This document shows, in pieces, positions 24,933-34,400 of a stretch of DNA of 60,023 nucleotides. Position numbers and translations under genes: made by a program. This DNA comes from Paludibacteraceae bacterium (GTDB lineage Bacteria > Bacteroidota > Bacteroidia > Bacteroidales > Paludibacteraceae). A model generated the notes under the pieces. It was not told where the DNA came from and did no database searches. It saw only the letters and a program-made list of their open reading frames with translations. The stretch is from assembly GCA_017546705.1 (NCBI GenBank), contig JAFYSB010000002.1, positions 1-60,023 of the forward strand. The letters run 5' to 3'. The stretch's first letter is position 1; the number at the start of each line of letters is the position of its first letter.

Positions 24933-26900
24933 TCAATTTATCGCCACATCACTCGGCATTCTCAAATCCCCTCGTGGCGATAGACTCACGCCCACCACTT
25001 TTGGTCCATCGGGCAGACAACTGCGTTTGAATTGCTGCGTGAAGAAACGGCGCATAAATACGTTGAGCCAGTGGTTGATCACCTCCTCGGTATATTGTCC
25101 TTCGAATGCTAGACTCGCCATGTAGGCTATCTTCTCGCGGGTAAAACCATAGCGCAGGTAGTAGTACATGAAGAAGTCGTGCAACTCATATGGTCCCACC
25201 TTATCTTCGGTAATCTGTGCGATATTGCCATCCTCATCGGTAGGCAATAGCTCTGGCGATACAGGGGTGTCAATCACATCCATCAATATCTCGCGCAAGC
25301 GGTCGCCAAAGAGGTTCTCCGCTGCGTAGCGTACCATATAGCGCACGAGCGTCTTAGGTACACCTGCATTCACACCGTACATCGACATATGGTCGCCACA
25401 ATACGTTGCCCAACCGAGTGCCAACTCGCTCATGTCGCCTGTGCCGACTACCAGTCCGTTGTACTTGTTGGCAAGGTTCATCAGCACCAAAGTACGGATA
25501 CGTGCTTGCGCATTCTCGTAGGTGATATCGTGGTTATCAATATCATGATTAATGTCACTCAAATGTTGTGTAGCCATCTCACGGATAGGTATCTCATGCA
25601 TGCTCACGCCCAACTCTTCCATCATCTGTATGGCATTGCTATAGGTGCGGTCGCTAGTGCCAAAGCCAGGCATGGTGACACCAATGATCTGGCTACGGTT
25701 ATAACCCAATCTATCAGCTGCGAACACGCTCACAATCAATGCCAAGGTTGAGTCCAATCCGCCTGATATACCAATCACTAGCGACTCAGCCTTGGTATGT
25801 TGCCAACGGCGAAGCAGTCCGTTGGCTTGCAGGTTCAGCACATCCTCACAGTAGTCATCGCTATCTTTCTTCTTGGGCAGGAATGGTGTCTTGGTGAAAT
25901 GACGATGCAATGGACCCTCGCTTCTCGCCTCACACTTTATTGCCTCATCGCCTATTGCCTCGTCGAGAGGTGCCACTTGAATATGGCGATAATGCCCATG
26001 CTTATCATGGGTGAAGTTGGTGTTGCGTTGACGATCAATGCGCAAACGCTCTACGTCAATCTCCGTTATAATCATGCTACTCGCCATCTGGAAGCGTTCG
26101 CCTATCTCCAGCATCTCGCCATTCTCGGCGATGTATGTGCTACCTGAGAAGACGATGTCTGTCGTTGACTCGCCGATGCCTGATGAGGTATATACATAGC
26201 CACAGTGCACACGTGCTGACTGCTGCGTGATCATGCGCTGACGAAAGGCATGCTTGCCTGTCACGCAGTTGCTACTGGAGAGGTTGAAGATAATCTCCGC
26301 ACCTTGTATTGCAAGCTGTGTGCTGGCGGGTAGGGGAGACCATAGGTCTTCGCATATCTCAATACCAAAACTATAATCCTTGGTAGCAAATAGCAGGTCA
26401 ATACCAAAAGGCACATCATTGCCCCATAGTTCAATGGTTGGTATGCGTGGGCGGATGCTATTGACGTTGTTTTCCAGCACATCGCGTCCGCTGGAGAACC
26501 AGCGTTTCTCGTAGAACTCGCCTGTGTTGGGTAGGTTGATTTTGGGTACTACGCCCACCACTTCGCCGTCGGTCATCACGAAGGCGCAGTTGTAGAGGTT
26601 GTTATCCACTTTCAACGGTGCACCCACCAATACGATGATAGGCAGATTGCGCGTAAAGGCGCACACTTTCTCAAGTGCGCAGAGTGCATCTTTTTGCAAC
26701 TGCTGTGTGAAGAACAAGTCCGCACAGGTGTATCCTGTGATACTGAGTTCAGGGAAACAAACCACTTGTACACCTTCTTGTACGGCTTCGGTGATTTGTT
26801 TCTTGATTTCACTGGCATTGTACTGGCAATTCGCCACTCGCATTTGTGGCACTGCTGCTGCCACGCGCACGTATCCAAAACTTGTTGTCATAATAGTCAA
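24933..26900 (-). CDS. nadE: Glutamine-dependent NAD+ synthetase
   Basis: 655 residues. The N-terminal nitrilase-type glutaminase domain has the triad Glu51 (FPELSIT), Lys120 (VPKINLPN) and Cys183 (IEICEDLW). The C-terminal synthetase domain carries the ATP-binding SGGLDST loop near residue 375 and GTGDMSELALGW. It converts nicotinate adenine dinucleotide to NAD. A translated octamer array lies in the segment before the synthetase domain (about residues 313-326, DEAIGDEAI). It is first in a run of about ten genes with a promoter at 26926-26985. Confidence 0.96.
   Translation of the reverse strand: MTIMTTSFGYVRVAAAVPQMRVANCQYNASEIKKQITEAVQEGVQVVCFPELSITGYTCADLFFTQQLQKDALCALEKVCAFTRNLPIIVLVGAPLKVDNNLYNCAFVMTDGEVVGVVPKINLPNTGEFYEKRWFSSGRDVLENNVNSIRPRIPTIELWGNDVPFGIDLLFATKDYSFGIEICEDLWSPLPASTQLAIQGAEIIFNLSSSNCVTGKHAFRQRMITQQSARVHCGYVYTSSGIGESTTDIVFSGSTYIAENGEMLEIGERFQMASSMIITEIDVERLRIDRQRNTNFTHDKHGHYRHIQVAPLDEAIGDEAIKCEARSEGPLHRHFTKTPFLPKKKDSDDYCEDVLNLQANGLLRRWQHTKAESLVIGISGGLDSTLALIVSVFAADRLGYNRSQIIGVTMPGFGTSDRTYSNAIQMMEELGVSMHEIPIREMATQHLSDINHDIDNHDITYENAQARIRTLVLMNLANKYNGLVVGTGDMSELALGWATYCGDHMSMYGVNAGVPKTLVRYMVRYAAENLFGDRLREILMDVIDTPVSPELLPTDEDGNIAQITEDKVGPYELHDFFMYYYLRYGFTREKIAYMASLAFEGQYTEEVINHWLNVFMRRFFTQQFKRSCLPDGPKVVGVSLSPRGDLRMPSDVAIN
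25923..25964. repeat. Octamer array (GCCTCATC type) in the NadE interdomain segment
   Basis: Units TCGCCTCA, CACTTTAT, TGCCTCAT, CGCCTATT, GCCTCGTC at about 8-base spacing. The same GCCTCATC unit recurs in the pseudouridine synthase (49775-49806) and, inverted, in folK (49298-49329). Confidence 0.75.
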
Positions 26901-26925
26901 AAACCTATATACACAAAAATCCGCA

Positions 26926-26985
26926 CAAAGTTACAACAAAAAACGCACATATGCAAGCAAAATGAGTTTTTTTTTAAAAAAATGG
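26926..26985 (-). promoter_or_regulatory. Stereotyped promoter (family I) of the nadE operon
   Basis: Minus-strand -7 box TAACTTTG (26926-26933), T-rich spacer with TGCATATGTGCG and an upstream TTG, followed further upstream by a T/A run. Very similar to the prfB and abiEi promoters, but without the AGATAGA hairpin. Confidence 0.7.
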
Positions 26986-27139
26986 TGGGAATAGGCGAGT
27001 AGTAATTAAGTGGTATGCGAATTTGTTGCCAGCCAAATTTCGCCCACAGATAGGACACATTTAGGCGATAGATGTGCTATAGTGGTCGCGAAGTGGTCAC
27101 GTAGCCCGAAGAGAACTTACAGAAAACCTATTTTAAGTA
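26986..27139. other. Intergenic stretch between nadE promoter and dnaK terminator
   Basis: No convincing coding frame. It holds a GTGGTC direct repeat (GTGGTCGCGAAGTGGTC, near 27081) and a loose inverted repeat CACAT/ATGTG. I see no promoter box or known RNA here. Confidence 0.5.
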
Positions 27140-27181
27140 CAAAATAACAGAAGGTAGTCCTTGTTTTGACTACCCTCTGTT
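27140..27181 (-). terminator. Intrinsic terminator of dnaK
   Basis: Inverted repeat AACAGAAGGTAGTC (27146-27159) / GACTACCCTCTGTT (27168-27181), 13 of 14 positions paired, followed on the minus strand by ATTTTG. It lies ~50 bases after the dnaK stop. Confidence 0.8.
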
Positions 27182-27231
27182 TTGTTCATTGGACGCTCGC
27201 ATAACGAGCTACTATTTAGAGTTTTAGAGGA

Positions 27232-29151
27232 TTATTTAACCTCTTCGAAGTCCACGTCCTCTGCTGCGCCTTGATTGCTATTGCCACCGTTTTGAGTGCC
27301 ACCTTGTGCACCGCCGAAGTCTGCACCTGGTTGAGGACCTGCTTGTGCTTGTGCGTTGTACATCTCTGCGCTTGCTGCTTGGAAAGCAGTCATAAGTGCT
27401 TGATTAGCAGCCTCGCATGCGTCAGCATCTTTTTTCTCGTAAGCAGCCTTGAGGTTCTTGAGTGCCTCCTCAATTGGAGCTTTCTTATCAGCAGGGATCT
27501 TGTCGCCAAGTTCAGCCAACTGCTTTTCGGTTTGGAAGATAGTAGCGTCGGCTTGGTTGAGCTTAGCAATACGCTCTGCCTCTTTCTTATCTGCCTCTGC
27601 GTTTGCCTCAGCCTCTGCCTTCATGCGCTTGATCTCAGCATCGCTCAATCCACTAGAAGCCTCGATACGGATCTTTTGCTCTTTGCCAGTAGCTTTATCT
27701 TTTGCGGTTACGTTGAGGATACCGTTAGCGTCGATGTCGAAGGTCACTTCGATCTGTGGTTCGCCACGACGTGCTGGCATGATACCATCGAGGTGGAAGC
27801 TACCGATGAGCTTGTTTTGTTGCGCCATTGGACGCTCGCCTTGATATACCTTGATCTCTACAGATGGTTGATTATCAACGGCTGTAGTGAAGGTTTCCGC
27901 TTTCTTGGTAGGGATAGTGGTGTTGGCCTCAATCATCTTGGTCATCACGCCACCCATGGTCTCGATACCTAGTGAGAGTGGGGTAACATCGAGGAGCAAT
28001 ACGTCCTTCACATCACCGGTCAAGACACCACCTTGGATAGCTGCACCAAGAGCAACAACCTCATCTGGGTTAACACCCTTAGATGGAGCTTTGCCGAAGA
28101 ATTTCTCTACTGCTGCTTGGATAGCAGGGATACGTGTAGAACCACCTACGAGGATGATCTCGTCGATATCGCCTACAGAGAGACCAGCGTTTTGGAGAGC
28201 AGTGCGGCATGGAGCGATGGTGCGTTGAACGAGGTCATCCACGAGTTGCTCGAACTTAGCACGGGTGAGGGTCTTCACCAAGTGTGCTGGCACGCCATCA
28301 ACTGGCATGATGTATGGCAAGTTAATCTCTGAAGAAGTGGTGTTAGAGAGTTCGATCTTCGCTTTCTCTGCTGCCTCTTTGAGACGTTGCATAGCCATAG
28401 GGTCTTTGCTAAGGTCTGCACCAGCGTTGTCATTCTTGAACTCTTGTACGAGCCAGTCGATAATGCGATGATCGAAGTCATCACCACCAAGGTGGGTATC
28501 ACCGTCGGTAGATTTTACCTCAAATACGCCATCACCGAGTTCAAGCACAGATACGTCGTGTGTACCACCACCGCAGTCGAAGACTACGATCTTCATATCC
28601 TTGTCGCTCTTGTCGAGACCATAAGCGAGAGCAGCAGCTGTTGGCTCGTTCACGATACGGCGAACATTAAGACCAGCGATCTCGCCTGCCTCTTTGGTAG
28701 CTTGGCGTTGGCTGTCGTTGAAGTATGCTGGTACGGTAATAACCGCCTCTGTCACTTCTTGACCAAGATAATCCTCAGCGGTCTTCTTCATCTTTTGGAG
28801 GATGATAGCTGAGATCTCTTGTGGGGTGTAGAGACGGCCGTCGATGTCCACGCGTGGGGTGTTGTTATCGCCCTTTACTACTTTATAAGGTACGCGCGCA
28901 ACCTCATTAGCGAGACGGTCATAGGTCTCACCCATGAAACGCTTGATTGAATATACGGTGCGGGTAGGGTTGGTGATTGCTTGACGTTTAGCAGGGTCGC
29001 CCACCTTGCGCTCGCCACCATCTACGAAACCAATTACTGAAGGGGTAGTACGTTTACCCTCAGAGTTGGTGATAACTACAGGCTCATTGCCTTCCATAAC
29101 TGCGACACAGGAGTTAGTTGTTCCTAAGTCGATACCAATAATTTTTCCCAT
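27232..29151 (-). CDS. dnaK: Molecular chaperone DnaK (Hsp70)
   Basis: 639 residues, full length. The ATPase domain has [38 protein letters not shown] and [10 protein letters not shown]; one unusual point is Cys-Gly-Gly-Gly-Thr-His where most family members have DLGGGTFD. The substrate-binding domain ([10 protein letters not shown] onward) and helical lid follow, with a Gly/Gln/Asn-rich tail ending DVDFEEVK. It is monocistronic, with a terminator at 27140-27181 and an unusual upstream region (29185-29293). grpE and dnaJ are not adjacent. Confidence 0.98.
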   Translation of the reverse strand: MGKIIGIDLGTTNSCVAVMEGNEPVVITNSEGKRTTPSVIGFVDGGERKVGDPAKRQAITNPTRTVYSIKRFMGETYDRLANEVARVPYKVVKGDNNTPRVDIDGRLYTPQEISAIILQKMKKTAEDYLGQEVTEAVITVPAYFNDSQRQATKEAGEIAGLNVRRIVNEPTAAALAYGLDKSDKDMKIVVFDCGGGTHDVSVLELGDGVFEVKSTDGDTHLGGDDFDHRIIDWLVQEFKNDNAGADLSKDPMAMQRLKEAAEKAKIELSNTTSSEINLPYIMPVDGVPAHLVKTLTRAKFEQLVDDLVQRTIAPCRTALQNAGLSVGDIDEIILVGGSTRIPAIQAAVEKFFGKAPSKGVNPDEVVALGAAIQGGVLTGDVKDVLLLDVTPLSLGIETMGGVMTKMIEANTTIPTKKAETFTTAVDNQPSVEIKVYQGERPMAQQNKLIGSFHLDGIMPARRGEPQIEVTFDIDANGILNVTAKDKATGKEQKIRIEASSGLSDAEIKRMKAEAEANAEADKKEAERIAKLNQADATIFQTEKQLAELGDKIPADKKAPIEEALKNLKAAYEKKDADACEAANQALMTAFQAASAEMYNAQAQAGPQPGADFGGAQGGTQNGGNSNQGAAEDVDFEEVK

Positions 29152-29184
29152 TGTATTTAAGTTTTTTTAGTTTATATTCTTGTT

Positions 29185-29220
29185 TTAAGGACTTTAAGGT
29201 CTTTAAGGACATTAAGGTCA
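29185..29220. repeat. Four 9-base units (TTAAGGNCT type) in the dnaK leader
   Basis: TTAAGGACT, TTAAGGTCT, TTAAGGACA, TTAAGGTCA at exact 9-base spacing, in the 5' untranslated region between the putative promoter and the dnaK ATG. Confidence 0.85.
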
Positions 29221-29230
29221 CCTTACTACA

Positions 29231-29293
29231 AACAAATGCCGTGCCAAAGTGATTTTGACACGACATTTCTGTCATATACTGCCAAAATGGCAG
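29231..29293 (-). promoter_or_regulatory. Sigma-54-like promoter with upstream inverted repeats before dnaK
   Basis: On the minus strand TTGGCACGGCATTTGTT (29231-29247) fits the sigma-54 form TGGCACG-N4-TTGCW except for T instead of C at the -12 pair. Just upstream are TGACA-N9-TGTCA (29256-29274) and the palindrome CTGCCATTTTGGCAG (29279-29293), which could be activator sites. No TAnnTTTG box is evident in this gap. The assignment rests on motif likeness only. Confidence 0.45.
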
Positions 29294-29333
29294 AAAGATG
29301 ATTGTGATTTTTGATAAAGTCGTAGTGATAAAC

Positions 29334-29368
29334 AAAAAAGCGAATGACCAAATGGTTATTCGCTTTTT
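29334..29368 (-). terminator. Strong hairpin with T-tract downstream of the candidate RNA
   Basis: AGCGAATGACCA (29339-29350) pairs with TGGTTATTCGCT (29353-29364), one mismatch, loop of two bases. It is flanked by T6 on the minus strand and T5 on the plus strand, so it can work in both directions. Confidence 0.75.
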
Positions 29369-29386
29369 GGGTGACTAGTGGGGCTC
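29366..29386. repeat. 21-base direct repeat of the tRNA-His 3' end, distal copy
   Basis: TTTGGGTGACTAGTGGGGCTC here is identical to 29542-29562, the 3' end of tRNA-His plus four flanking bases. The copies are 176 bases apart. Such a duplication can mark an integration site, but no integrase or element lies between them. Confidence 0.9.
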
Positions 29387-29514
29387 TCGTTCGGATTATG
29401 CTTGCACAAAGATTTGCACCTTGTGCAAATGGTATGCCGCATATCCTCACTCTCCCTAAAAAGTGAAACTTTTTTGGGGCCCTCTTAATGGGTTCTCGCC
29501 AAGCCACTAATCAC
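29369..29514 (-). ncRNA. Candidate structured RNA downstream of tRNA-His
   Basis: The minus-strand sequence begins GTGATTAGTGG and ends CCACTAGTCAC-CC, so its ends form an 11-base-pair closing helix with one U-G pair. Inside are further clean hairpins: AAAAAGT-TTC-ACTTTTT, ATTTGCAC-AAG-GTGCAAAT, and an outer GGATATGC/GCATAATCC stem. A strong terminator follows at 29334-29368. No long conserved coding frame is present. Its last 20 bases repeat the tRNA-His tail. A promoter of its own is not visible, so it may be read through from the tRNA. I do not recognise a known family. Confidence 0.45.
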
Positions 29515-29540
29515 AAAAAAAGACGACCGTTGGTCGTCTT
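29513..29540 (-). terminator. Terminator of tRNA-His
   Basis: AGACGACC (29521-29528), loop GTT, GGTCGTCT (29532-29539), then T6-7 on the minus strand. It lies five bases after the mature tRNA end. Confidence 0.85.
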
Positions 29541-29545
29541 CTTTG

Positions 29546-29619
29546 GGTGACTAGTGGGGCTCGAACCCACGACACTCGGAACCACAATCCGATGCTCTGC
29601 CAGCTGAGCTATAGCCACC
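29546..29619 (-). tRNA. tRNA-His (anticodon GTG)
   Basis: The minus strand reads GGTGGCTATAGCTCAGCTGG at the 5' end and has an anticodon stem-loop CGGATT-GTG-GTTCCG and T-arm GTGGG-TTCGAGC-CCCAC. The acceptor helix is GTGGCTA/TAGTCAC with the extra 5' G(-1) opposite C73 that is specific for histidine tRNAs. CCA is not encoded. Family II promoter upstream at 29647, terminator at 29513-29540. Confidence 0.97.
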
Positions 29620-29646
29620 ATATATGCTCTCTCTCGAAAGCGGGTG

Positions 29647-29677
29647 CAAAGGTACTGCTTTTTTTTGATATGACCAA
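29647..29677 (-). promoter_or_regulatory. Stereotyped promoter (family II) of tRNA-His
   Basis: Minus-strand -7 box TACCTTTG (29647-29654) with spacer ATATCAAAAAAAAGCAG and TTTG/TTGG ~20 bases upstream. Near-identical spacers occur at 41765, 44327 and 55844. Confidence 0.75.
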
Positions 29678-29685
29678 ATATTTTG

Positions 29686-29722
29686 CAAAAAAAAGAGCAG
29701 ATTTTTTATTTCTGCTCTTTTT
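29686..29722 (-). terminator. Terminator of cvpA that contains its stop codon
   Basis: AAAAAGAGCAGA pairs with TCTGCTCTTTTT across a 9-base loop, followed by T on the minus strand. The TAA stop of cvpA (29706-29708) lies in the loop. Confidence 0.8.
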
Positions 29723-30245
29723 CTTGAGATTTAGAAGGGTGTAAAGAAAGTGAATAAGTAGTAACTTGCTCTTTTACCGCTTTCCAAAGTTTTTCGGATA
29801 ATGGGGTTGTATAATTATAAATAGTGGATTGCTGCTTGAGATCCTCCCCGAAGAAGTGGAACTGGTCGTCCAAACGATGTACACACAATACAATAAAAAG
29901 TACGATGGCAGCCCATTTGGTGACCCCAAAGATTGCGCCGAAGAGGCGATTGAGCCAACCGAGGTTAACGGCTTTGAAAAGACGTGATATGAGTTTTGCT
30001 ACGAGATTAAGAAATAGCGTAATGCCCAAGAAGAGTAGGGCATAAGCTACTACCGAACAAACTGCCTCTGGCCACGCAAACTGCTTGCTAATCCATATGG
30101 CGAATGCCGCACCCCAAATACGAGTACCTACAAAACCGAGTATGATAGCTACGATAGCTGTTAATTCTACTACGAACCCTCTCATCAGACCTCTGACGAG
30201 GCCGATGAGTAGGGGTAGTAATATGATAATGTCAAGCCAACTCAT
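29706..30245 (-). CDS. CvpA family membrane protein
   Basis: 179 residues with four predicted membrane segments (about 5-20, 25-45, 62-85, 104-122) and the family N-terminus WLDIIILLPLLIGLVRGLMRG. Homologues are linked to envelope homeostasis and, in E. coli, colicin V production; the molecular role is unknown. It is the last gene of the relA-led run. The C-terminal SKSQEKEQK is encoded within the terminator hairpin. Confidence 0.88.
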   Translation of the reverse strand: MSWLDIIILLPLLIGLVRGLMRGFVVELTAIVAIILGFVGTRIWGAAFAIWISKQFAWPEAVCSVVAYALLFLGITLFLNLVAKLISRLFKAVNLGWLNRLFGAIFGVTKWAAIVLFIVLCVHRLDDQFHFFGEDLKQQSTIYNYTTPLSEKLWKAVKEQVTTYSLSLHPSKSQEKEQK

Positions 30246-30288
30246 TTGATTAGTGAACGCTTGCGCTAATGTTTAGTGTTTAGAGTAT

Positions 30289-31428
30289 TTATCTTTGGTA
30301 TTCTACTCGTGGCCAAAGGTTACCGTCGGCATCAAACAGCTGCAAATCATCCAACGAACGGATGCTGATTGCCCAATCATCTGCTGCTGGATCGTAGCGA
30401 GCATTATCGTTGTAGTAACCCAAGATACCTACTACATCGCCTACATATTTAGGACAATTAGTAATACCGTTTTTGTCCGCACCAGGCAAATAGAAATACG
30501 CAAATTTAGCATACTCTGATGACGATATAACGGTCTTGTTACCGTTAGCATCAGCTATGATACGTCCTTGAGGATAACCTATATTCTCGGTAGTAGGAGC
30601 AAAGACATTGGCATTCGTATCGTCTTCTGGATTGCCAGTAGAGCATTTGGAAACTGTACCGTTTGACTCAAAATACTCGCCTGTATAGTGCACGTTCTTG
30701 ATGCGCACTAATTTGGCATCCCACTTGCGTGTTTCTTGTAGGTTGAGTACGGAAGTGAACTCCTTGATTTCATACTCATCATATACCAATTGGCTCACAT
30801 CTGGTTTACCAATACATTGTGTGCGTGCTCTAAATATAGCGAGTGGAATACGACCTGGTGCCCAACCTATCTTTTGCTCTGCATTGTTAGCATAGATATT
30901 GTTGTTGTATGAAGGCAAACAGAGTTGTGGTTGGTTGGCATAGCGACCAATTGCTAATCCATCCACACGAATCAAAATCTCTTGACCAATCTGATATAGT
31001 CCACCAACAGATCCTGCATCTATAGATAAACGCAGGGCTTGTTGTTCGCCATCTACAATCTGCTGAATACACATAGCTTTGTAGAAGTTACCTGCATAGT
31101 CATCGGTAGTTACGCGACCATGGATATAGATTGGCTTGTCGGATACAGGAATAGTGTCAATCGAGAAGAGGTAATTTTTACCATCTTTAGTAGCACGTGT
31201 ACGATACAAGGTGGTGTCACTAAGATAATTACCTTTCTCGGTCATAAACGAATCTTTGAATTGCTCCAACGTGAGCAAAGTACCTTGGCTGATAAGTTCA
31301 TCGGCTTGATCTTCTGTGAGGAAGAGGCTACTCTCATCAATTGCGGAAGGAGTACACGATAACATGAACCCAAAGCAAAGAACCAAGAGCAAAGACAATT
31401 TGGATATATTAAATATTGACTTTTTCAT
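30289..31428 (-). CDS. DUF5689 domain lipoprotein
   Basis: 379 residues. A lipoprotein signal peptide (core LSLLLVLCFGFML, lipobox LSC at residue ~25) is followed by a DUF5689-like N-terminal half (IYIHGRVTTDDYAGNFYKAMCIQ, with GWAPGRIPLAIF) that resembles OB-fold regions of Bacteroidetes surface proteins. It starts 5 bases after the stop of a TonB-dependent receptor, a common pairing in this phylum. It is probably an outer-membrane accessory protein; the substrate is unknown. The hydrophobic core of the signal peptide is encoded by a heptamer array (31367-31394). Confidence 0.85.
   Translation of the reverse strand: MKKSIFNISKLSLLLVLCFGFMLSCTPSAIDESSLFLTEDQADELISQGTLLTLEQFKDSFMTEKGNYLSDTTLYRTRATKDGKNYLFSIDTIPVSDKPIYIHGRVTTDDYAGNFYKAMCIQQIVDGEQQALRLSIDAGSVGGLYQIGQEILIRVDGLAIGRYANQPQLCLPSYNNNIYANNAEQKIGWAPGRIPLAIFRARTQCIGKPDVSQLVYDEYEIKEFTSVLNLQETRKWDAKLVRIKNVHYTGEYFESNGTVSKCSTGNPEDDTNANVFAPTTENIGYPQGRIIADANGNKTVISSSEYAKFAYFYLPGADKNGITNCPKYVGDVVGILGYYNDNARYDPAADDWAISIRSLDDLQLFDADGNLWPRVEYQR
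31367..31394. repeat. Heptamer array encoding a signal-peptide core
   Basis: AACCCAA, AGCAAAG, AACCAAG, AGCAAAG at exact spacing. Read on the minus strand as Leu-Val-Leu-Cys-Phe-Gly-Phe, within the h-region of the lipoprotein signal peptide. Confidence 0.7.
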
Positions 31429-31433
31429 ACTGC

Positions 31434-34400
31434 TTAGAATTTATATTGGATATTGAGATAGAAGTTGGTTCCCCAAGCATAGTAGTATTTAGAAGGGAAT
31501 TTCCATACGTTAGGACTAATGACAGAGTTTTGACTATCATCTACACCTTGACGTGTTTGACGTGGTAAACGAGCTTGCTGATAGCCACCAGTCTTAAAGT
31601 TGGTGTTATTTAATACGTTATTAACAGTCAAGTTGATAGAGATTGACTGGCGATTCTTGAGGTAAATCAATTTACCAATGCTTACATCAACTAAGAATCG
31701 ATTCCAAACATTAGTGGCAGTCAATGATTCTTGATCAGATAGCAGATTATATGGATATTTCAACGAAGGTACACCTTGTTGATCATATATTATGTCGCCT
31801 TCTGGAGTTTTAGCTATAGCATCAGTATATGCATCACCATACCATCCATTTACTTTGCTGCCATCAGCACGTGTGCCAGTAAATAGACCTTGCATACGAC
31901 GCGCAGGTGCATAATCAAGATAGTTCCAATCGAAATAGTTTACAGTAATATCCGCAAACCACATATCTGGGTGGAAGAAACTGAGTTTCAAACTGCTGTT
32001 CACTTGTGGACCTGTAGCTACGCGCAATCCCTGTAGCAATACGCTGTCGCGCAATTCATAGATAGGACCTTGTGCATTCTCTGCCAATGCCATACCGTTT
32101 TCAGCAGATGTGATGGCCAATGCATTGCTGGTATAGCGATAATCGCCTACACTTACTACACCAGTCAGAGTGAAGTAGAGGCCAAGCTTAACAGCAGCTG
32201 CTGCTTCCACACCACAGTGACGACGGTTGATACCTGTCAATGATTGGTTGACAAAGGTACGTGCCTCGTCGTCGTAGTAACCATTGAGCTCGGTACCATT
32301 CCAGAATCGAGTATAGAATCCGGTAATACGACCGCGGACAAGCGGATAGTTGAATGAATAAGTCAGGTCACCACCAGCAATCTTTTGGCTAGCACCAAAG
32401 TATTCTTGCAACCATGAAGTGCCATTTTCTTTGGCATAATAACGTGCATAGTCATGGCGATAGATATTCTCTACTGCGCGATCGTGTACACGAGGAGAGA
32501 TATAAGCATCACGTGCGAGTGGTGCTTTGGTTTCTGCCATACCATTAATCTTCAATTGGTTGCGACCATCGAATTTGAATGTAGCACCCAATTTGAATGC
32601 AGGATCAACGAAGTGGTGAGCATATCCTGTTAGTCGAGTAGGGAGTTGAGATAAACTATTGTTTGCCGCAGAAGCCAATACATCGTCTGCTTCGTCAGCA
32701 AAATAGTAATAATGACGATTATATTGTTCTCCTAATTTAGCCAAATACCATGCACGACCATTTAACATATCGGTGGTACGTTGCATAGAAGAGTAGGAGA
32801 ATTGCAATGCATAGTAAAGGTCCACCGCATTCCATTTCCATTCGTTTTGTGCCCAAATCTTTGCATTGACCATGTTGATACGATAATCATAACCAAATCT
32901 CTCGTGCTGATCAATAGCAGCATTTGGATTACGCAAATCGTTTTGCTTTACGTATGTAATATCAGTTTGTGTAAGACCGATGTTGGTTGCCAACTCCTTG
33001 ATATCACGCTCTGCAAATGGATCCACATCAATCCATTGTTTTCCGCCTAACAAATCATCAATGGTTTTGTAGTGAATACCTTGACTTCCTTTCGCCTCTA
33101 AACCAGCAGTAATCGTCAAATTCTCTACAGATGTATTGCGATAGTTCAAGTTAATCATACCTTCTTGAATATCATTGTGGCGACGTTCTACGATATAACG
33201 TGCAGAACCTGTAGGGTTGTTTTCGTTGTTTGCATAGTTTGCAGCGTAAATCGCATCCCAATTGATTTGGGTTGCGTTGTCATCACGACTAGTCCACAAA
33301 TCAGTAAGAGCCGCATAGGTATCCAAATTGATAGAGTGACCTACTGGTGTACCATTGTAATCCAATGGGTATTTGATATATCCACCATCTGTTACTGCAC
33401 CCAATGGTTTGCCATTCAAGTCATGACTAATAAAATAACCATCCTTATCAATTTGTCCATCCAACAAGGCGGAAGGTAAGTTGCGGTAGTAGTCAGGACG
33501 TGGATCAGGTGCGTTGTAGAATGTAAGTGCAGAGTTGGAGTACATGGAATAGTGGTATCCTGCTGCAACTTTCAACTTATTCTCTTCGTCAATCTTCCAA
33601 TCGAAACTGATGATTGCCGTTGGATCATAAGAATGTACAATACGAGAATTGCGCACTTTGCCATCTTGGTAGCCCCAATAAGGGTTATAATTGTTGTGTC
33701 CCCATGTGGTCTTATTGTATTGGTTGGTCAAATCATAGGTCTCTTGTGTGAGTGCAGATGATTGACCACGGCGAGTAGGCGCACCAAAGGTGATGAGGGA
33801 CAAGCGTTTATCTTTGCCCCATTGCTTTTCTGCTGTAAGGAAATAACCTACAGAACTATAAGCAATACCCTCGCCAATTTGACCTTTTACATCAATATAA
33901 GGAGTATAACGCCATGCTAATTGTGCAGCGAATGCCCAACCATTTTCCATTAATCCGCTGGAGTATGTCGCACGTGCGGCACCTTTATAGTTACGGTTGG
34001 TACCAGCTAAGGCCACTTTCCATCCTTGCGCATAGTTAGTGGCAGATTGCAAGTAGTTGGTTGCTTGCCCAATTGAACCAAATGTGAAGTTATTAGCTTC
34101 GATACCTTCTACAACTTCTTTATAGCGGCTTGCATCGTTCAAACCACCCATTGCAGAGAAGTTGAATTGTCCACGCTCGGCAGAGTTAAACGAAAGTCCT
34201 TCAATGTAGTTTTGCTCGTATGTTTGCTCGTATCCACGACCGCGATAACGGGCGTTAGACCATGCGAATGATATTGTACTATTAAAAACATCCTGACTCG
34301 CGCTTGATGCAGAGGAAATAGATTGACTTTTACCCTCATCATCATTAAGATCCATCTCTGCTAAGTTGAGCAATACTTCCTCTTTCATCTCATTTGCCAC

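Noticed and set aside
26986-27139. Small gene or RNA between nadE and dnaK
   Set aside because: No credible coding frame, promoter box or strong fold was found.
29369-29400. Second, partial tRNA gene
   Set aside because: Only the last 21 bases match tRNA-His; no anticodon arm, D-arm or acceptor partner follows.
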